Positions 26,404 through 34,167 of a stretch of DNA of 64,000 nucleotides are shown here, piece by piece. Source of the DNA: Nocardia sp. CC227C (GTDB lineage: Bacteria > Actinomycetota > Actinomycetes > Mycobacteriales > Mycobacteriaceae); contig NZ_JASITE010000017.1 of assembly GCF_030767025.1 (NCBI RefSeq), forward strand, positions 62,001-126,000, given 5' to 3'. Position 1 is the first letter of the stretch; every line of letters begins with the position of its first letter. The notes below the pieces were generated by a model. The model was not told the origin of the DNA. It saw only the letters and a list, made by a program, of their open reading frames with translations, and made no database searches. The translations under genes and the position numbers were made by a program.

Positions 26404-26967
26404 GTGGTCCTGTCTCCCAAACGGGTCGACAAGACCGCGCGGCGGCAGGAGATCCTCGATGCCGCCGTCCGGGTCTTCGCACGAAAAGGGTTCGCCGCCT
26501 CCCGAATCGACGACGTGGCCGCCGCGGCCGGCATTGCCAAGGGCAGCGTCTACCTGTACTTCGACAGCCGCGACGCCCTGCTCAAGGCGGCCTTCGAGCA
26601 GTACAGCGCCGAGGCGCTGGCCGCCGTCCAGCGCGCCGTCGACGGCGACGCCCCACCGCTGGACCGGCTCACCGAACTGATCCGCGGCGTCTTCGAGGTG
26701 CTGGCGGGCGCACCCGACCATGCCCGCGTCCTCTTCGATCTGTGGGCCACCGACTACATGAAGGACGTCTATCGCGAACAGCGGCGCATCATCACCGGAC
26801 TGCTCGCCGAGATCCGGCCCGACCTGGGGGAGGCGCACGCGACGGTGATCATCGGCGTCATCGAGGGCGTGCTGCTGCAATGGCTCGTCGACCCCGACGT
26901 GCCCATCGGACGACTGGCGCAGCCGATGCTGGATATCGTGCTCGACGGATTGCGAGAACGCCCGTGA
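26404..26967 (+). CDS. TetR-family regulator
   Basis: 187 residues. The helix-turn-helix is at 14-55 (RRQEILDAAVRVFARKGFAA, DDVAAAAGIAKGSVYLYFDS). The ligand domain follows. The GTG at 26404 overlaps the AGGAG tract at 26400-26404, so either the start is atypical or a CTG at 26410 is used. It overlaps the membrane-protein gene by 4 bases (GTGA), heading a three-gene operon. The perfect palindrome just upstream indicates autoregulation. Confidence 0.9.
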   Translation: MVLSPKRVDKTARRQEILDAAVRVFARKGFAASRIDDVAAAAGIAKGSVYLYFDSRDALLKAAFEQYSAEALAAVQRAVDGDAPPLDRLTELIRGVFEVLAGAPDHARVLFDLWATDYMKDVYREQRRIITGLLAEIRPDLGEAHATVIIGVIEGVLLQWLVDPDVPIGRLAQPMLDIVLDGLRERP

Positions 26968-27515
26968 CCACCCGCTCCATCTCCGATTACCTCATCGCCC
27001 CCGACGCCACCCGCGCCGAGCGGATGCTCGGCTACGGCGCGGCCGCGGCCGGAGCCGCCGGGGCCGCCGCGCTGGCGGTGCACGCGCAGTTCTCGGCACT
27101 CGCCATCGGGGTCATCGCCGTCATCGCCTTCGACCTGTTCGGCGGGTCGGTGGTCAATGCCACCGCATCGGCCAAGCGGCACTTCCACCGGCCCGGCCGC
27201 ACCGCGCGGCACCATCTCGGCTTCGTGGCGGTGCACGTGCAGCCATTCCTGCTGGCCCTCGTGGTGCCCGAATTTCCCTGGTACAGCGCGGCCTTCGTCT
27301 ATCTGCTCGCCCTGGGCGGTGCGATCGCCGTGCTGGCCGCGCCCGCCGCGGTACAGCGACCGCTCGGCTTCGCGTGGGTGACGCTGGCGCTGCTGCTTCC
27401 GCTCGACATTCCCGCTGTACTGGCGTGGCTCACGCCGGTCCTGCTGATCAAGCTGTTGCTGGCGCATCTGCAACCCGACGGGATGCGCGGCACGGTTTTG
27501 CCGAAACAGCAATGA
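26964..27515 (+). CDS. Five- to six-helix membrane protein
   Basis: 183 residues from the GTG at 26964. Hydrophobic segments include MLGYGAAAAGAAGAAALAVH, FSALAIGVIAVIAFDLFGG, LGFVAVHVQPFLLALVV, YSAAFVYLLALGGAIAVLAA and WVTLALLLPLDIPAVLAWL. A charged loop RHHLGFVAVHVQ carries several His residues. No transporter signature is recognised. The gene is coupled to the TetR gene before it and the methyltransferase after it, so it belongs to the regulated function. Confidence 0.8.
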   Translation: MTTRSISDYLIAPDATRAERMLGYGAAAAGAAGAAALAVHAQFSALAIGVIAVIAFDLFGGSVVNATASAKRHFHRPGRTARHHLGFVAVHVQPFLLALVVPEFPWYSAAFVYLLALGGAIAVLAAPAAVQRPLGFAWVTLALLLPLDIPAVLAWLTPVLLIKLLLAHLQPDGMRGTVLPKQQ

Positions 27516-28510
27516 AAGTTGCCATGGCGGCGGAGGTGGCTAGCGTCGTAACCATGGGCGCACAGACACACGGACATACCCACGGACACGCGCACGGCGG
27601 ACACGGTCAGGCGCACGGCGGACATGACCACCTGACCCACGACGGTATCGACTGGTCGACCCGCATCGGGCACCTGCGGCGCGAGGACGCCGTAGCGGCC
27701 GAGGCCGGTGCCGGTATCGCGCAGCGGCTGGTCGGCGGCCTGCCCGTCGGGGCCACCGTCGTGGATGTCGGCTCCGGCGCGGGTGGTCAGGCGGCCGCCT
27801 TCGCGACCGCCCTCGCCGCCCGGGGCGGCGGGCGCGTCGTGCTGGTCGACGCCGTCCCGGAACTGCTGACCGCCGCCGAGGAAGCCGTGCACAACGCACT
27901 GGACGGAGGCGTCGACGCGGAATCGGTGCGGGTGGACAAGGTGCACGCCGACGCGGCCTCCGATGAGCTGCTCGATCGCGTACCCGAGGCCGACCTCGTG
28001 TGGGCGGCCCGGGCGGTCCACCACCTGCCCGATGAGCAGGCCGGTGTGCACCGGCTCGCCCGGCTGGTGCGCGCCGGTGGCTACCTGGCGCTGGCGGAGG
28101 GTGGCTTGGCCACCCGGTACCTGCCCTGGGACCTCGGGCTCGGCGAGCCCGGCCTGCAGGACCGCCTCAATGCCGCCCGCGATATCTGGTTCGCCCGGAT
28201 GCGCGCGGATATGCCCGGATCGGTGCGGATGCCGTACGGGTGGGGCGTCGCACTGTCCAAGGCGGGTCTGGCCGAGGTGACCTCGTTCAGCGTGCTGACC
28301 GACCACCCCGCACCCGCCGGCCCGGCGGTGCGCGAGGCCGTGGTGGAGTGGCTGAGCATGATGAACGACCGCATGGACGAGGAGTTGTCCGAGGCGGATC
28401 GGGATGCGCTGCGGGCGCTGCTCGATCCGGCGGCCGACACCTATGTCGGCAGGCGCGACGACATCTTCCTGCTCAGCGCCGCCACCGTGCACGTCGGCCG
28501 CCGCGGCTGA
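27512..28510 (+). CDS. SAM-dependent methyltransferase with His-rich N-terminus
   Basis: 332 residues from the ATG at 27512, which overlaps the preceding stop as ATGA; an ATG at 27554 is an alternative. Residues 15-45 are a His/Gly metal-binding-like stretch (HGHTHGHAHGGHGQAHGGHD). The SAM-binding Rossmann core starts at VVDVGSGAGGQAAAFA and includes WAARAVHHLPDEQAGV and LVRAGGYLALAEGG. This is a class I methyltransferase. The His tract suggests nickel, cobalt or zinc binding. Last gene of the TetR operon. Confidence 0.88.
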   Translation: MKVAMAAEVASVVTMGAQTHGHTHGHAHGGHGQAHGGHDHLTHDGIDWSTRIGHLRREDAVAAEAGAGIAQRLVGGLPVGATVVDVGSGAGGQAAAFATALAARGGGRVVLVDAVPELLTAAEEAVHNALDGGVDAESVRVDKVHADAASDELLDRVPEADLVWAARAVHHLPDEQAGVHRLARLVRAGGYLALAEGGLATRYLPWDLGLGEPGLQDRLNAARDIWFARMRADMPGSVRMPYGWGVALSKAGLAEVTSFSVLTDHPAPAGPAVREAVVEWLSMMNDRMDEELSEADRDALRALLDPAADTYVGRRDDIFLLSAATVHVGRRG

Positions 28511-28610
28511 ACCTCGCGTCGGCTGTCGGCTCGTCCGTCCATCGGGACGCGAACACCGTCGTCGATGCGGACCCGCCGGGTGGACGGCCGACGGCCGGGC
28601 GGGCAACAGG

Positions 28611-28745
28611 GTACACGGTCCAGCGGGCGGGCCAGGCTACGGTCCGGCGAGCAAGGCTCCGGTCCAGGGGGCGGGCAGGGTACGGTCCAGCGAGCACGCA
28701 GCGTACGGTCCAGCGGGCTGCGGTCCGACGGTCCGGCGGGCAGTG
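28611..28745. repeat. Degenerate direct repeats between convergent genes
   Basis: Copies of a word close to ACGGTCCAGCGGGC begin near 28615, 28639, 28659, 28682, 28705 and 28720, mostly 20-24 bases apart. They lie in the 281-base gap between two gene ends. No hairpin or gene is visible. Confidence 0.6.
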
Positions 28746-28791
28746 GCGCGGGCAGCCGGGCGAGAACCGCCTACCTTGACGAGCGCAGTGT

Positions 28792-29787
28792 TCAGAACTC
28801 GCCCGCCACGCCGAGGACGGTGCGCCCGGAGTGGGTGCCGTCCAAGATCGAGCGCAGCACCTGGGGCGCGTCTGTGATCGGCGCGTAGTTCTCCAGCAGC
28901 GAAAGATGGCGCGGCTTCAAGTCTTTCGCCAGCCGCGCCCACAGTTCCCGCCGGGGGCCGATGGGCAGGTTCACCGAGTCCACGCCCAGCAGCGAGACAC
29001 CGCGCAGGATGAAGGGCATCACCGTGGTGGGCAGCTCCGTACCCCCGGTGAGGCCGGAAACCGCCACGGAGCCACCGTAATTCACGGTGGAGAGAATGTA
29101 GGCGAGCGAGCGGCCGCCCACGCTGTCGACCGCACCAGCCCACCGCGACTTACCGAGGGGGCGGATCTTGGCGTCGGGATCCTCGGGCAGGCGGCCGATC
29201 ACCGACGCCGCGCCGAGTGTGCCGAGCAGCTCCGCGGCATCGGACTTGCCGGTGGAGGCCACCACCTCGAAGCCGAGACCGGCCAGGATGTCCACCGCGA
29301 CGCTGCCGACCCCACCGGTCGCGCCGGTGACCAGCACCGGTCCGGATTCGGGGGTGAGGCCGCGGTCCAGCAACGCCTGCACACTCAGGGCCGCGGTGAA
29401 ACCGGCCGTGCCGAGCGCGGCGGCCTCGCGGGGCGTGAGGCCCTCCAGCGGCACCACCCACTCCGCGGGAACTCGGGCGTACTCGGCGAATCCGCCATTG
29501 CGCGAAACACCGATCTCGTAGCCGTGCGCCAGCACCGGATCGCCGGGCGCGAACGCCGGGTCCTCCGACGACACCACCTCACCGGACAGATCGATGCCCG
29601 GAACGATCGGGTATTCGCGCACCACCCCGCCGCGCGGCGTAATGGCAAGCCCGTCCTTGTAATTCGCACTCGAGAAGTGCACCTTGATCGTCACCGTGCC
29701 CGCCCCGAGGAAGTCGTCGCCGACCTCCTCACGAGCCAGCACCACACTGCCGTCGGATTCGCGTGCCACCATCGCCGAGAACGCCAT
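28792..29787 (-). CDS. acuI: Acryloyl-CoA reductase / YhdH-type quinone oxidoreductase
   Basis: 331 residues from the ATG at 29787. This is a medium-chain reductase: N-terminal GroES-like part (SSANYKDGLAITPRGGVVRE, YPIVPGIDLSGEVVSS), NAD(P)-binding motif VLVTGATGGVGSVAVDILAG (about 150) and no zinc cysteines. The signature VVPLEGLTPREAAALGTAGF is typical of YhdH/AcuI. AcuI reduces acryloyl-CoA to propionyl-CoA with NADPH, a detoxifying step fitting an acyl-CoA-rich neighbourhood. It is followed on the same strand by nothing and is probably monocistronic. Confidence 0.88.
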   Translation of the reverse strand: MAFSAMVARESDGSVVLAREEVGDDFLGAGTVTIKVHFSSANYKDGLAITPRGGVVREYPIVPGIDLSGEVVSSEDPAFAPGDPVLAHGYEIGVSRNGGFAEYARVPAEWVVPLEGLTPREAAALGTAGFTAALSVQALLDRGLTPESGPVLVTGATGGVGSVAVDILAGLGFEVVASTGKSDAAELLGTLGAASVIGRLPEDPDAKIRPLGKSRWAGAVDSVGGRSLAYILSTVNYGGSVAVSGLTGGTELPTTVMPFILRGVSLLGVDSVNLPIGPRRELWARLAKDLKPRHLSLLENYAPITDAPQVLRSILDGTHSGRTVLGVAGEF

Positions 29788-29858
29788 GCAGCCGAGCATA
29801 GGCCGTTCCCGCGCGCGAGACCGTGGTCACGGCGGCGCGGTATTCGGACCGGCGACCG

Positions 29859-30659
29859 TCAGGCGAATTTCGGGGCGCGTTTGCCCAGGAACGCGGCGAT
29901 GCCCTCCTGGCCGTCGGCGGAACCGGCCGCATCGGAGATGAAGCCCGCCTCGGTGTTCATCTGCTCCTCGAGGGTGTGGCCGTGGGTGACCAGGAGCAGC
30001 TTCTTGACGTGGGCGTTGGCGGTTCTCGGGCCGGCGGCGAACTGTTCGGCGAGGGCGTCGACGGTGGCGGTGAGGTCGGCGTCGGGGACAACGCGGTGCA
30101 GCAGGCCCCACTCCAGCGCCTCCGCGGCCTTCAGGGTGCGGTTGGTGAGCATGAGTTCCTGGGTGCGGCGCAGGCCGATCAGGCGGGGCAGATAGTAGGA
30201 CGAACCGCCGTCGGGGCTCAGCCCCGCGCGGGTGTAGGCCATGGTGAAGGCGGCGGATTCGGCCGCGACCACCAGGTCACCGGCGATGGCCAGGCTGAAG
30301 CCCGCGCCCGCCGCGGTGCCGTTGACGGCCACGATGAGCAGGGCGTCCATCCGGGCGAACGAGGACAGGGCCTGATGCAGGTCCTCGGCGAGGGACTGCA
30401 CGTACGGGCCGGGGCCCGCCGCGGCGGCGGCCATTCCCTTGAGATCGCCGCCGGCGGAGAAGAAGCGGCCCGCGCCGGTCAGGATCACGACCTTGAGCGT
30501 CGGGTCGTCGACGCACAACCCGGCCGCGGCGGCCAGTTCGCGGCCGAGGTCGGCGTTGATGCCATTGGCGGCGTCGGGCCGATTCAGCGTGACGCGGGCG
30601 ATGTCGCCGGTCCGCTCGAACCGGATCGTCTCGAACTCGGTCGTGTTCCGGTCGCTCAT
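29859..30659 (-). CDS. Enoyl-CoA hydratase/isomerase family protein
   Basis: 266 residues from the ATG at 30659 behind AAAGGGA. Crotonase fold: DIARVTLNRPDAANGI, oxyanion-hole loop GRFFSAGGDLKGM, second oxyanion strand VNGTAAGAGFSLAIAGD, and the active-site loop AGLSPDGGSSYYLPRLIG, whose Asp suggests a PaaG-like isomerase/hydratase. It hydrates or isomerises enoyl-CoA in beta-oxidation-like routes. It is upstream of, and on the same strand as, acuI (71 bases), so the two may be co-transcribed. Confidence 0.9.
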   Translation of the reverse strand: MSDRNTTEFETIRFERTGDIARVTLNRPDAANGINADLGRELAAAAGLCVDDPTLKVVILTGAGRFFSAGGDLKGMAAAAAGPGPYVQSLAEDLHQALSSFARMDALLIVAVNGTAAGAGFSLAIAGDLVVAAESAAFTMAYTRAGLSPDGGSSYYLPRLIGLRRTQELMLTNRTLKAAEALEWGLLHRVVPDADLTATVDALAEQFAAGPRTANAHVKKLLLVTHGHTLEEQMNTEAGFISDAAGSADGQEGIAAFLGKRAPKFA

Positions 30660-30817
30660 GGGTGATCCCTTTCGTCGCTTGCGGACAGCATGACAAACAC
30701 CGGGGCCGGGGGCAGCCACGAGCCCCTGTTTCGCATTGGGTATCGGGGGCATAACAGTTCTGTCCGATGGGTTCGGGTCGTCGTATGCTCGGGCGCAGTT
30801 TTCGTGGAGGAGCATCG

Positions 30818-31240
30818 GTGAGCGGTTCCAATGTGCAACGGCAGGCGTCGGCAGTGAAAGTCTCTTCTTTGGAGCTGAATTCAATCGGTGGCAGGCGAAA
30901 GATGAACGGCGAGTGGGCCGTTCCGACACAGATTCGCGCCGAATCACCGAAAGGCACTGTGACAGTCGACTTCACGCGCGCCTTCTGTCCCCACCGCGAA
31001 ATCGATATGCGCGTCGACGTCGGCTCCGGCTCGGTGGTGCTGGTGGTGCCGCGCGGGTGGCGGGTGCACCTCGACGAGGTGCGCACGGACGTCGGGCGCG
31101 TGGTGAACCGGGTCAAGCGCAAGCCGTTCCCGGGCGCCCGGGTGGTGCGGGTGAGCGGTCATGTCGAATCCGGCGTGGTGAAGGCCCGGTATCCGTACCG
31201 CTACCTCGGGACCTGGTTCAAGGGGCGCAGCCCGCACTGA
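30818..31240 (+). CDS. Hypothetical protein with beta-rich C-terminal domain
   Basis: 140 residues from the GTG at 30818 behind GGAGGAG. After a variable start comes a repeated-strand region: IRAESPKGTVTVDFTRAFC, then EIDMRVDVGSGSVVLVVPRG, WRVHLDEVRTDVGRV and ARVVRVSGHVESGVVKARYP. This is reminiscent of the beta-helical C-terminus of LiaF-like envelope proteins, though no membrane segment is present. Function unknown. Confidence 0.65.
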   Translation: MSGSNVQRQASAVKVSSLELNSIGGRRKMNGEWAVPTQIRAESPKGTVTVDFTRAFCPHREIDMRVDVGSGSVVLVVPRGWRVHLDEVRTDVGRVVNRVKRKPFPGARVVRVSGHVESGVVKARYPYRYLGTWFKGRSPH

Positions 31241-31279
31241 GCCGCGGCCGCTCGGCAGCGGGGCCATTGCTCCCTCGCG

Positions 31280-31302
31280 CGAACAGAACTAGATTCTGTT
31301 CG
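31280..31302. promoter_or_regulatory. Operator palindrome overlapping a TetR start codon
   Basis: CGAACAGAA (31280-31288) and TTCTGTTCG (31294-31302) are perfect 9-bp arms around CTAGA. The last base is the first base of the GTG start. No ribosome site separates them, so the mRNA may be leaderless and repression steric. Confidence 0.7.
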
Positions 31303-31874
31303 TGCAGATTCGAGATCGGTTGCTGCTGGCGGCCGAGCGGCAGTTCGCGGAATACGGCGCGCTCGACGCCACCCTGAGCCGCATCCGCGCCGACGCCGGA
31401 GCCAGCGTCGGCGCGCTCTATCACCACTTCCCGGACAAGGCCGAGCTCTACCGTCAGGTCTGGGCCAATGCCCTGGCCGATTACCAGCGGCACTTCTGGT
31501 CGGCGGTCGGCGACAGCGCCGACGCAGAATCCGGAATCCGCGCCGGTGTCGCGGAACACCTGCGCTGGGTCACCGACAACCGCCACCGCGCACAGGTTCT
31601 CACCTCCGCCCGGCCACCCGGCGTGCACGAGAGCGAGAGCAACCGCGAATTCCTGCGCGGCATTCTGCGCTGGTGGCGCACCCATGCCGCCTACGGCACC
31701 GTCCGCGAACTCGACTTCGACCTGCTCTACGCACTCTGGCTCGGCCCCGCCCAGCAGTACGCGCGCCTGTGGCTCGGCGGTGAGATCCACACCGCCCCGG
31801 TCGATGTGGCCGATCCACTGGCCGAGGCCGCCTGGCAGTCCCTCCGCACACCCCCGACCCGAGGACCCGCATGA
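31302..31874 (+). CDS. TetR-family regulator
   Basis: 190 residues from the GTG at 31302. The helix-turn-helix is at 4-50 (RDRLLLAAERQFAEYGALDA, SRIRADAGASVGALYHHFPD). The C-terminal effector domain has RAQVLTSARPPG and LWLGPAQQYARLW. It overlaps the thioesterase gene by 4 bases (ATGA). The overlapping palindrome points to autoregulation, and the partner gene is the natural target. Confidence 0.9.
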   Translation: MQIRDRLLLAAERQFAEYGALDATLSRIRADAGASVGALYHHFPDKAELYRQVWANALADYQRHFWSAVGDSADAESGIRAGVAEHLRWVTDNRHRAQVLTSARPPGVHESESNREFLRGILRWWRTHAAYGTVRELDFDLLYALWLGPAQQYARLWLGGEIHTAPVDVADPLAEAAWQSLRTPPTRGPA

Positions 31875-32314
31875 CCAAGACCCTCGACCTCGACCTCGCC
31901 CGCACGGTGCTGGAGGCCCAGGCTTTCAGTCGGCTCGTCGGCGCCCGGATCACCGCCTTCGGCGACGGATCCGCCACGCTGGAAATCCCCATCCGCCCGG
32001 AACTGGGCCAGCAGTTCGGCCTGGTCCACGGCGGCGTGCTCGCCTACGCCGCCGACAACGCCCTCACCTTCGCGGCCGGAACGGTCCTGGGCGACAACGT
32101 CCTCACCGGCGGATTCACCATCACCTATCTGCGCCCCGCCACCGGCGTGCGGCTGCGCGCGGTCGCCAATGTCACGGGGGCAACCACACGGCAAGCCGTA
32201 TGCCACTGCGAGATCTACGCCGATGACGAGAACGGCGAGTCGGCGCTGTGCGCGGTTGCGCAGGGAACGATCCGCTCGGTCGAACGAGAACTGAACGGAA
32301 GTGGCACCGCCTGA
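31871..32314 (+). CDS. PaaI-family hotdog thioesterase
   Basis: 147 residues. The hotdog-fold signature is FGLVHGGVLAYAADNALTFA (about 56-75), with GGFTITYLRPATGVRLRAVA after it. These enzymes release free acids from acyl-CoA or aryl-CoA. Translation is coupled to the TetR gene before it. The substrate is unknown. Confidence 0.9.
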   Translation: MTKTLDLDLARTVLEAQAFSRLVGARITAFGDGSATLEIPIRPELGQQFGLVHGGVLAYAADNALTFAAGTVLGDNVLTGGFTITYLRPATGVRLRAVANVTGATTRQAVCHCEIYADDENGESALCAVAQGTIRSVERELNGSGTA

Positions 32315-32366
32315 GCTGAGCGCATCCGTGTCATCGCCGCCCGCACGTTTCGTCGGGAAGCCCGGA

Positions 32367-32780
32367 TCAGGTGGAGTAGCCGCCGACCAGCTCGCTGTTC
32401 CGACGGGAGGCGGCGTCATTGACCCCGATGATGTAACCGTCGGGATCAGCGAAGTAGAACTCACGTGTGCCCGTGTGATCGACCGAGGGTCCACGCAGGA
32501 TGTCGGTGACCGCGGCACAGGTGTCGAGCATGGCCTGGAAGTCCTGGACCTCGAGATAGAACATGCCGGTGAACCCGATCGGCTGGCCCGTCAACTCCGG
32601 CAACCAGTCCTGCAATTGCGCATTTCGATACAGCATGCCGCAGAACTGGCCGTCGAATACGAGCATGTGGATATCCTCGGGGCCCGTCGCGGTTCGACTG
32701 TCCACGGTGAACCCGAGCTTCTCGTAGAACGCCTTGCTCACAGCGGTGTCCTGCACGCCGAGACAGGGGACGAACGGCAT
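32367..32780 (-). CDS. VOC (glyoxalase/bleomycin-resistance) family protein
   Basis: 137 residues with two beta-alpha-beta-beta-beta units: MPFVPCLGVQDTAVSKAFYE, KLGFTVDSR and, in the second half, FTGMFYLEVQDFQAMLDTC and REFYFADPDGYIIGVND. The metal-ligand Glu and His positions are partly kept. It resembles bleomycin-binding resistance proteins. Upstream neighbours on the same strand (GNAT, 33358 gene, rpmB) may be co-transcribed. Confidence 0.85.
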   Translation of the reverse strand: MPFVPCLGVQDTAVSKAFYEKLGFTVDSRTATGPEDIHMLVFDGQFCGMLYRNAQLQDWLPELTGQPIGFTGMFYLEVQDFQAMLDTCAAVTDILRGPSVDHTGTREFYFADPDGYIIGVNDAASRRNSELVGGYST

Positions 32781-32822
32781 GTGCTTGTCCTTTCGTTTCG
32801 TGGGCGAGCTGCGGATACGAGT

Positions 32823-33320
32823 TCAGTCGAGGTGTTTGACCAGGATGTCGTAGTCGCCTGCCAGCCTATGGGGTGTCCAGCCTTGTGTGCGGTAGAGCCG
32901 TTGGGCGGGTTGGTTGTCGCGATGCACACCCAGCGCCAGGGACCGCACACCCGCCTGGGCGGCGGTGTCCTGCAATTGGCGCAGCAAGGCGGTCCCCAGA
33001 CCGCGGCCGCGTGTCGCAGCGGTGGTGGCGATCGTGAGTTCGGGGGTGTGGTCATCGACGAATGCCGGTGAGGCGACCGATCGGTCGAACAGCCGCACCC
33101 AGGCCGCACCGACGGGTGTGCCGTGTTCGTCCTGGGCGATGACGCCCAGGTCGGTCGGACCACCCCAGTCGGCGACATACCGGTAGGAGCCCGGTGTGCC
33201 GGGCAGCTCGTCGAGGGTGAGCAGGTGCCCGGAGGCGTGGGCGGCTTCGATCAGCATGCGCGCCAAGAACGGTTGATCGTCGGATGTGCTCGCACGCAAG
33301 GTGTATCGGGAAGTGGGCAT
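32823..33320 (-). CDS. GNAT-family N-acetyltransferase
   Basis: 165 residues from the ATG at 33320. The N-terminal part (SDDQPFLARMLIEAAHASGH) is typical of rimI-like GNATs. Acetyl-CoA motif A is ELTIATTAATRGRGLGTALL (about 94-113), followed by LALGVHRDNQPAQRLYRTQG. It may acetylate a small molecule or protein. The VOC gene is 42 bases downstream. Confidence 0.88.
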   Translation of the reverse strand: MPTSRYTLRASTSDDQPFLARMLIEAAHASGHLLTLDELPGTPGSYRYVADWGGPTDLGVIAQDEHGTPVGAAWVRLFDRSVASPAFVDDHTPELTIATTAATRGRGLGTALLRQLQDTAAQAGVRSLALGVHRDNQPAQRLYRTQGWTPHRLAGDYDILVKHLD

Positions 33321-33357
33321 GTCGATTCTCTGGTGTCGGGGGCGCTGGGCCAGCGTG

Positions 33358-33732
33358 TCAGCGGGTGATCGGGCGGAGCCGATGCCGCAGCCGTTCGCTG
33401 TGTTGTCCGTATACGGGATCGTTGAGCGGCGCGTCGAGAAAATCGTTGTGCCGCAGTCGCCGCCCCAGCCGGGATTCGAGGCAGCCGATACACAGGATGC
33501 TGTCGGGTCGGGCTCCCGCGTGTTGCCAGAGGGCGTCGTGCACGGTGTACCACTCGTCGGGGCCCTCGAGCGGCGCGGTCGGCACCGCGCAGTCATGGCA
33601 CGGAAACTCCTCTCGCGCGGGATGCGAGGATTTCCCGGTACCTCCTCGCCCCTCCACCGTGCGGATACGCCGCACGAGCCGGTGTACCGATCGCTGCAGG
33701 GGCGAATCACCGCCGCCACGGTGGTTGCTCAC
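33358..33732 (-). CDS. Hypothetical protein with two CxxC motifs
   Basis: 124 residues from the GTG at 33732, overlapping the rpmB stop by 4 bases (GTGA). The N-terminal 44 residues are basic and disordered. Then come EFPCHDCAVP, DEWYTVHDALWQHAGA, ILCIGCLESRLGR and NDFLDAPLNDPVYG. The CHDC and CIGC pairs probably bind one zinc. Proteins of this type are widespread in bacteria and phage without a known role. Coupling to L28 is notable. Confidence 0.7.
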   Translation of the reverse strand: MSNHRGGGDSPLQRSVHRLVRRIRTVEGRGGTGKSSHPAREEFPCHDCAVPTAPLEGPDEWYTVHDALWQHAGARPDSILCIGCLESRLGRRLRHNDFLDAPLNDPVYGQHSERLRHRLRPITR

Positions 33733-33953
33733 GGCGTCGCACGCCGCTGCACGCTGCCTTTCTTCAGGCATGAGGTGCACACCTTCATCCGTACGGGGGT
33801 GCCGTCTTTCACAGCGCGCACCGACTGGATGTTCGGGTTGAACCGGCGGCTGGTGCGCCCTTTGACGTAACGCTGCTGCGCGCGGCGCCCCGCGCGCGCG
33901 ACACGGTTGCCGAAGCTGGGCTTCTTGCCGCACACATCGCAGTGGGCAGACAT
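33729..33953 (-). CDS. rpmB: Ribosomal protein bL28, zinc-motif form
   Basis: 74 residues. The L28 core is present (GKKPSFGNRVARAGRRAQQR, TSRRFNPNIQSVRAVKDG), with the Cys pairs CDVC near the start and CTSC near the end that bind zinc in the C+ form. It is longer than the usual 61-64 because of an Arg/Lys-rich insertion after GNRV. An ATG behind AAGGAGAA starts it. It lies apart from other ribosomal genes, so it may be a paralogue. Confidence 0.88.
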   Translation of the reverse strand: MSAHCDVCGKKPSFGNRVARAGRRAQQRYVKGRTSRRFNPNIQSVRAVKDGTPVRMKVCTSCLKKGSVQRRATP

Positions 33954-34167
33954 GAGTTCTCCTTTTCTCGAAAGTGTTCGCCGTCGGTCCGATCGGCGGG
34001 ATCACAAGGGGATAGCGTCGGACGCGATCATGGGATACGCGAGATGCTTTTCGGTCGACCTTCACCGAGAATCCGCAGGCTGACCAGCGCCGGAACATCG
34101 CGTACACCGGTTCTGACGACCGACACATCGTGCGAATCGCATTCGATTCGATGCACAATGCACGCAT

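Noticed and set aside
34133..34150. Palindrome CGAATCG-CATT-CGATTCG between the response regulator and rpmB
   Set aside because: Considered as a Zur box because of rpmB, but it lacks the AT-rich core of actinobacterial Zur sites and L28 here is the zinc form. Left unassigned.
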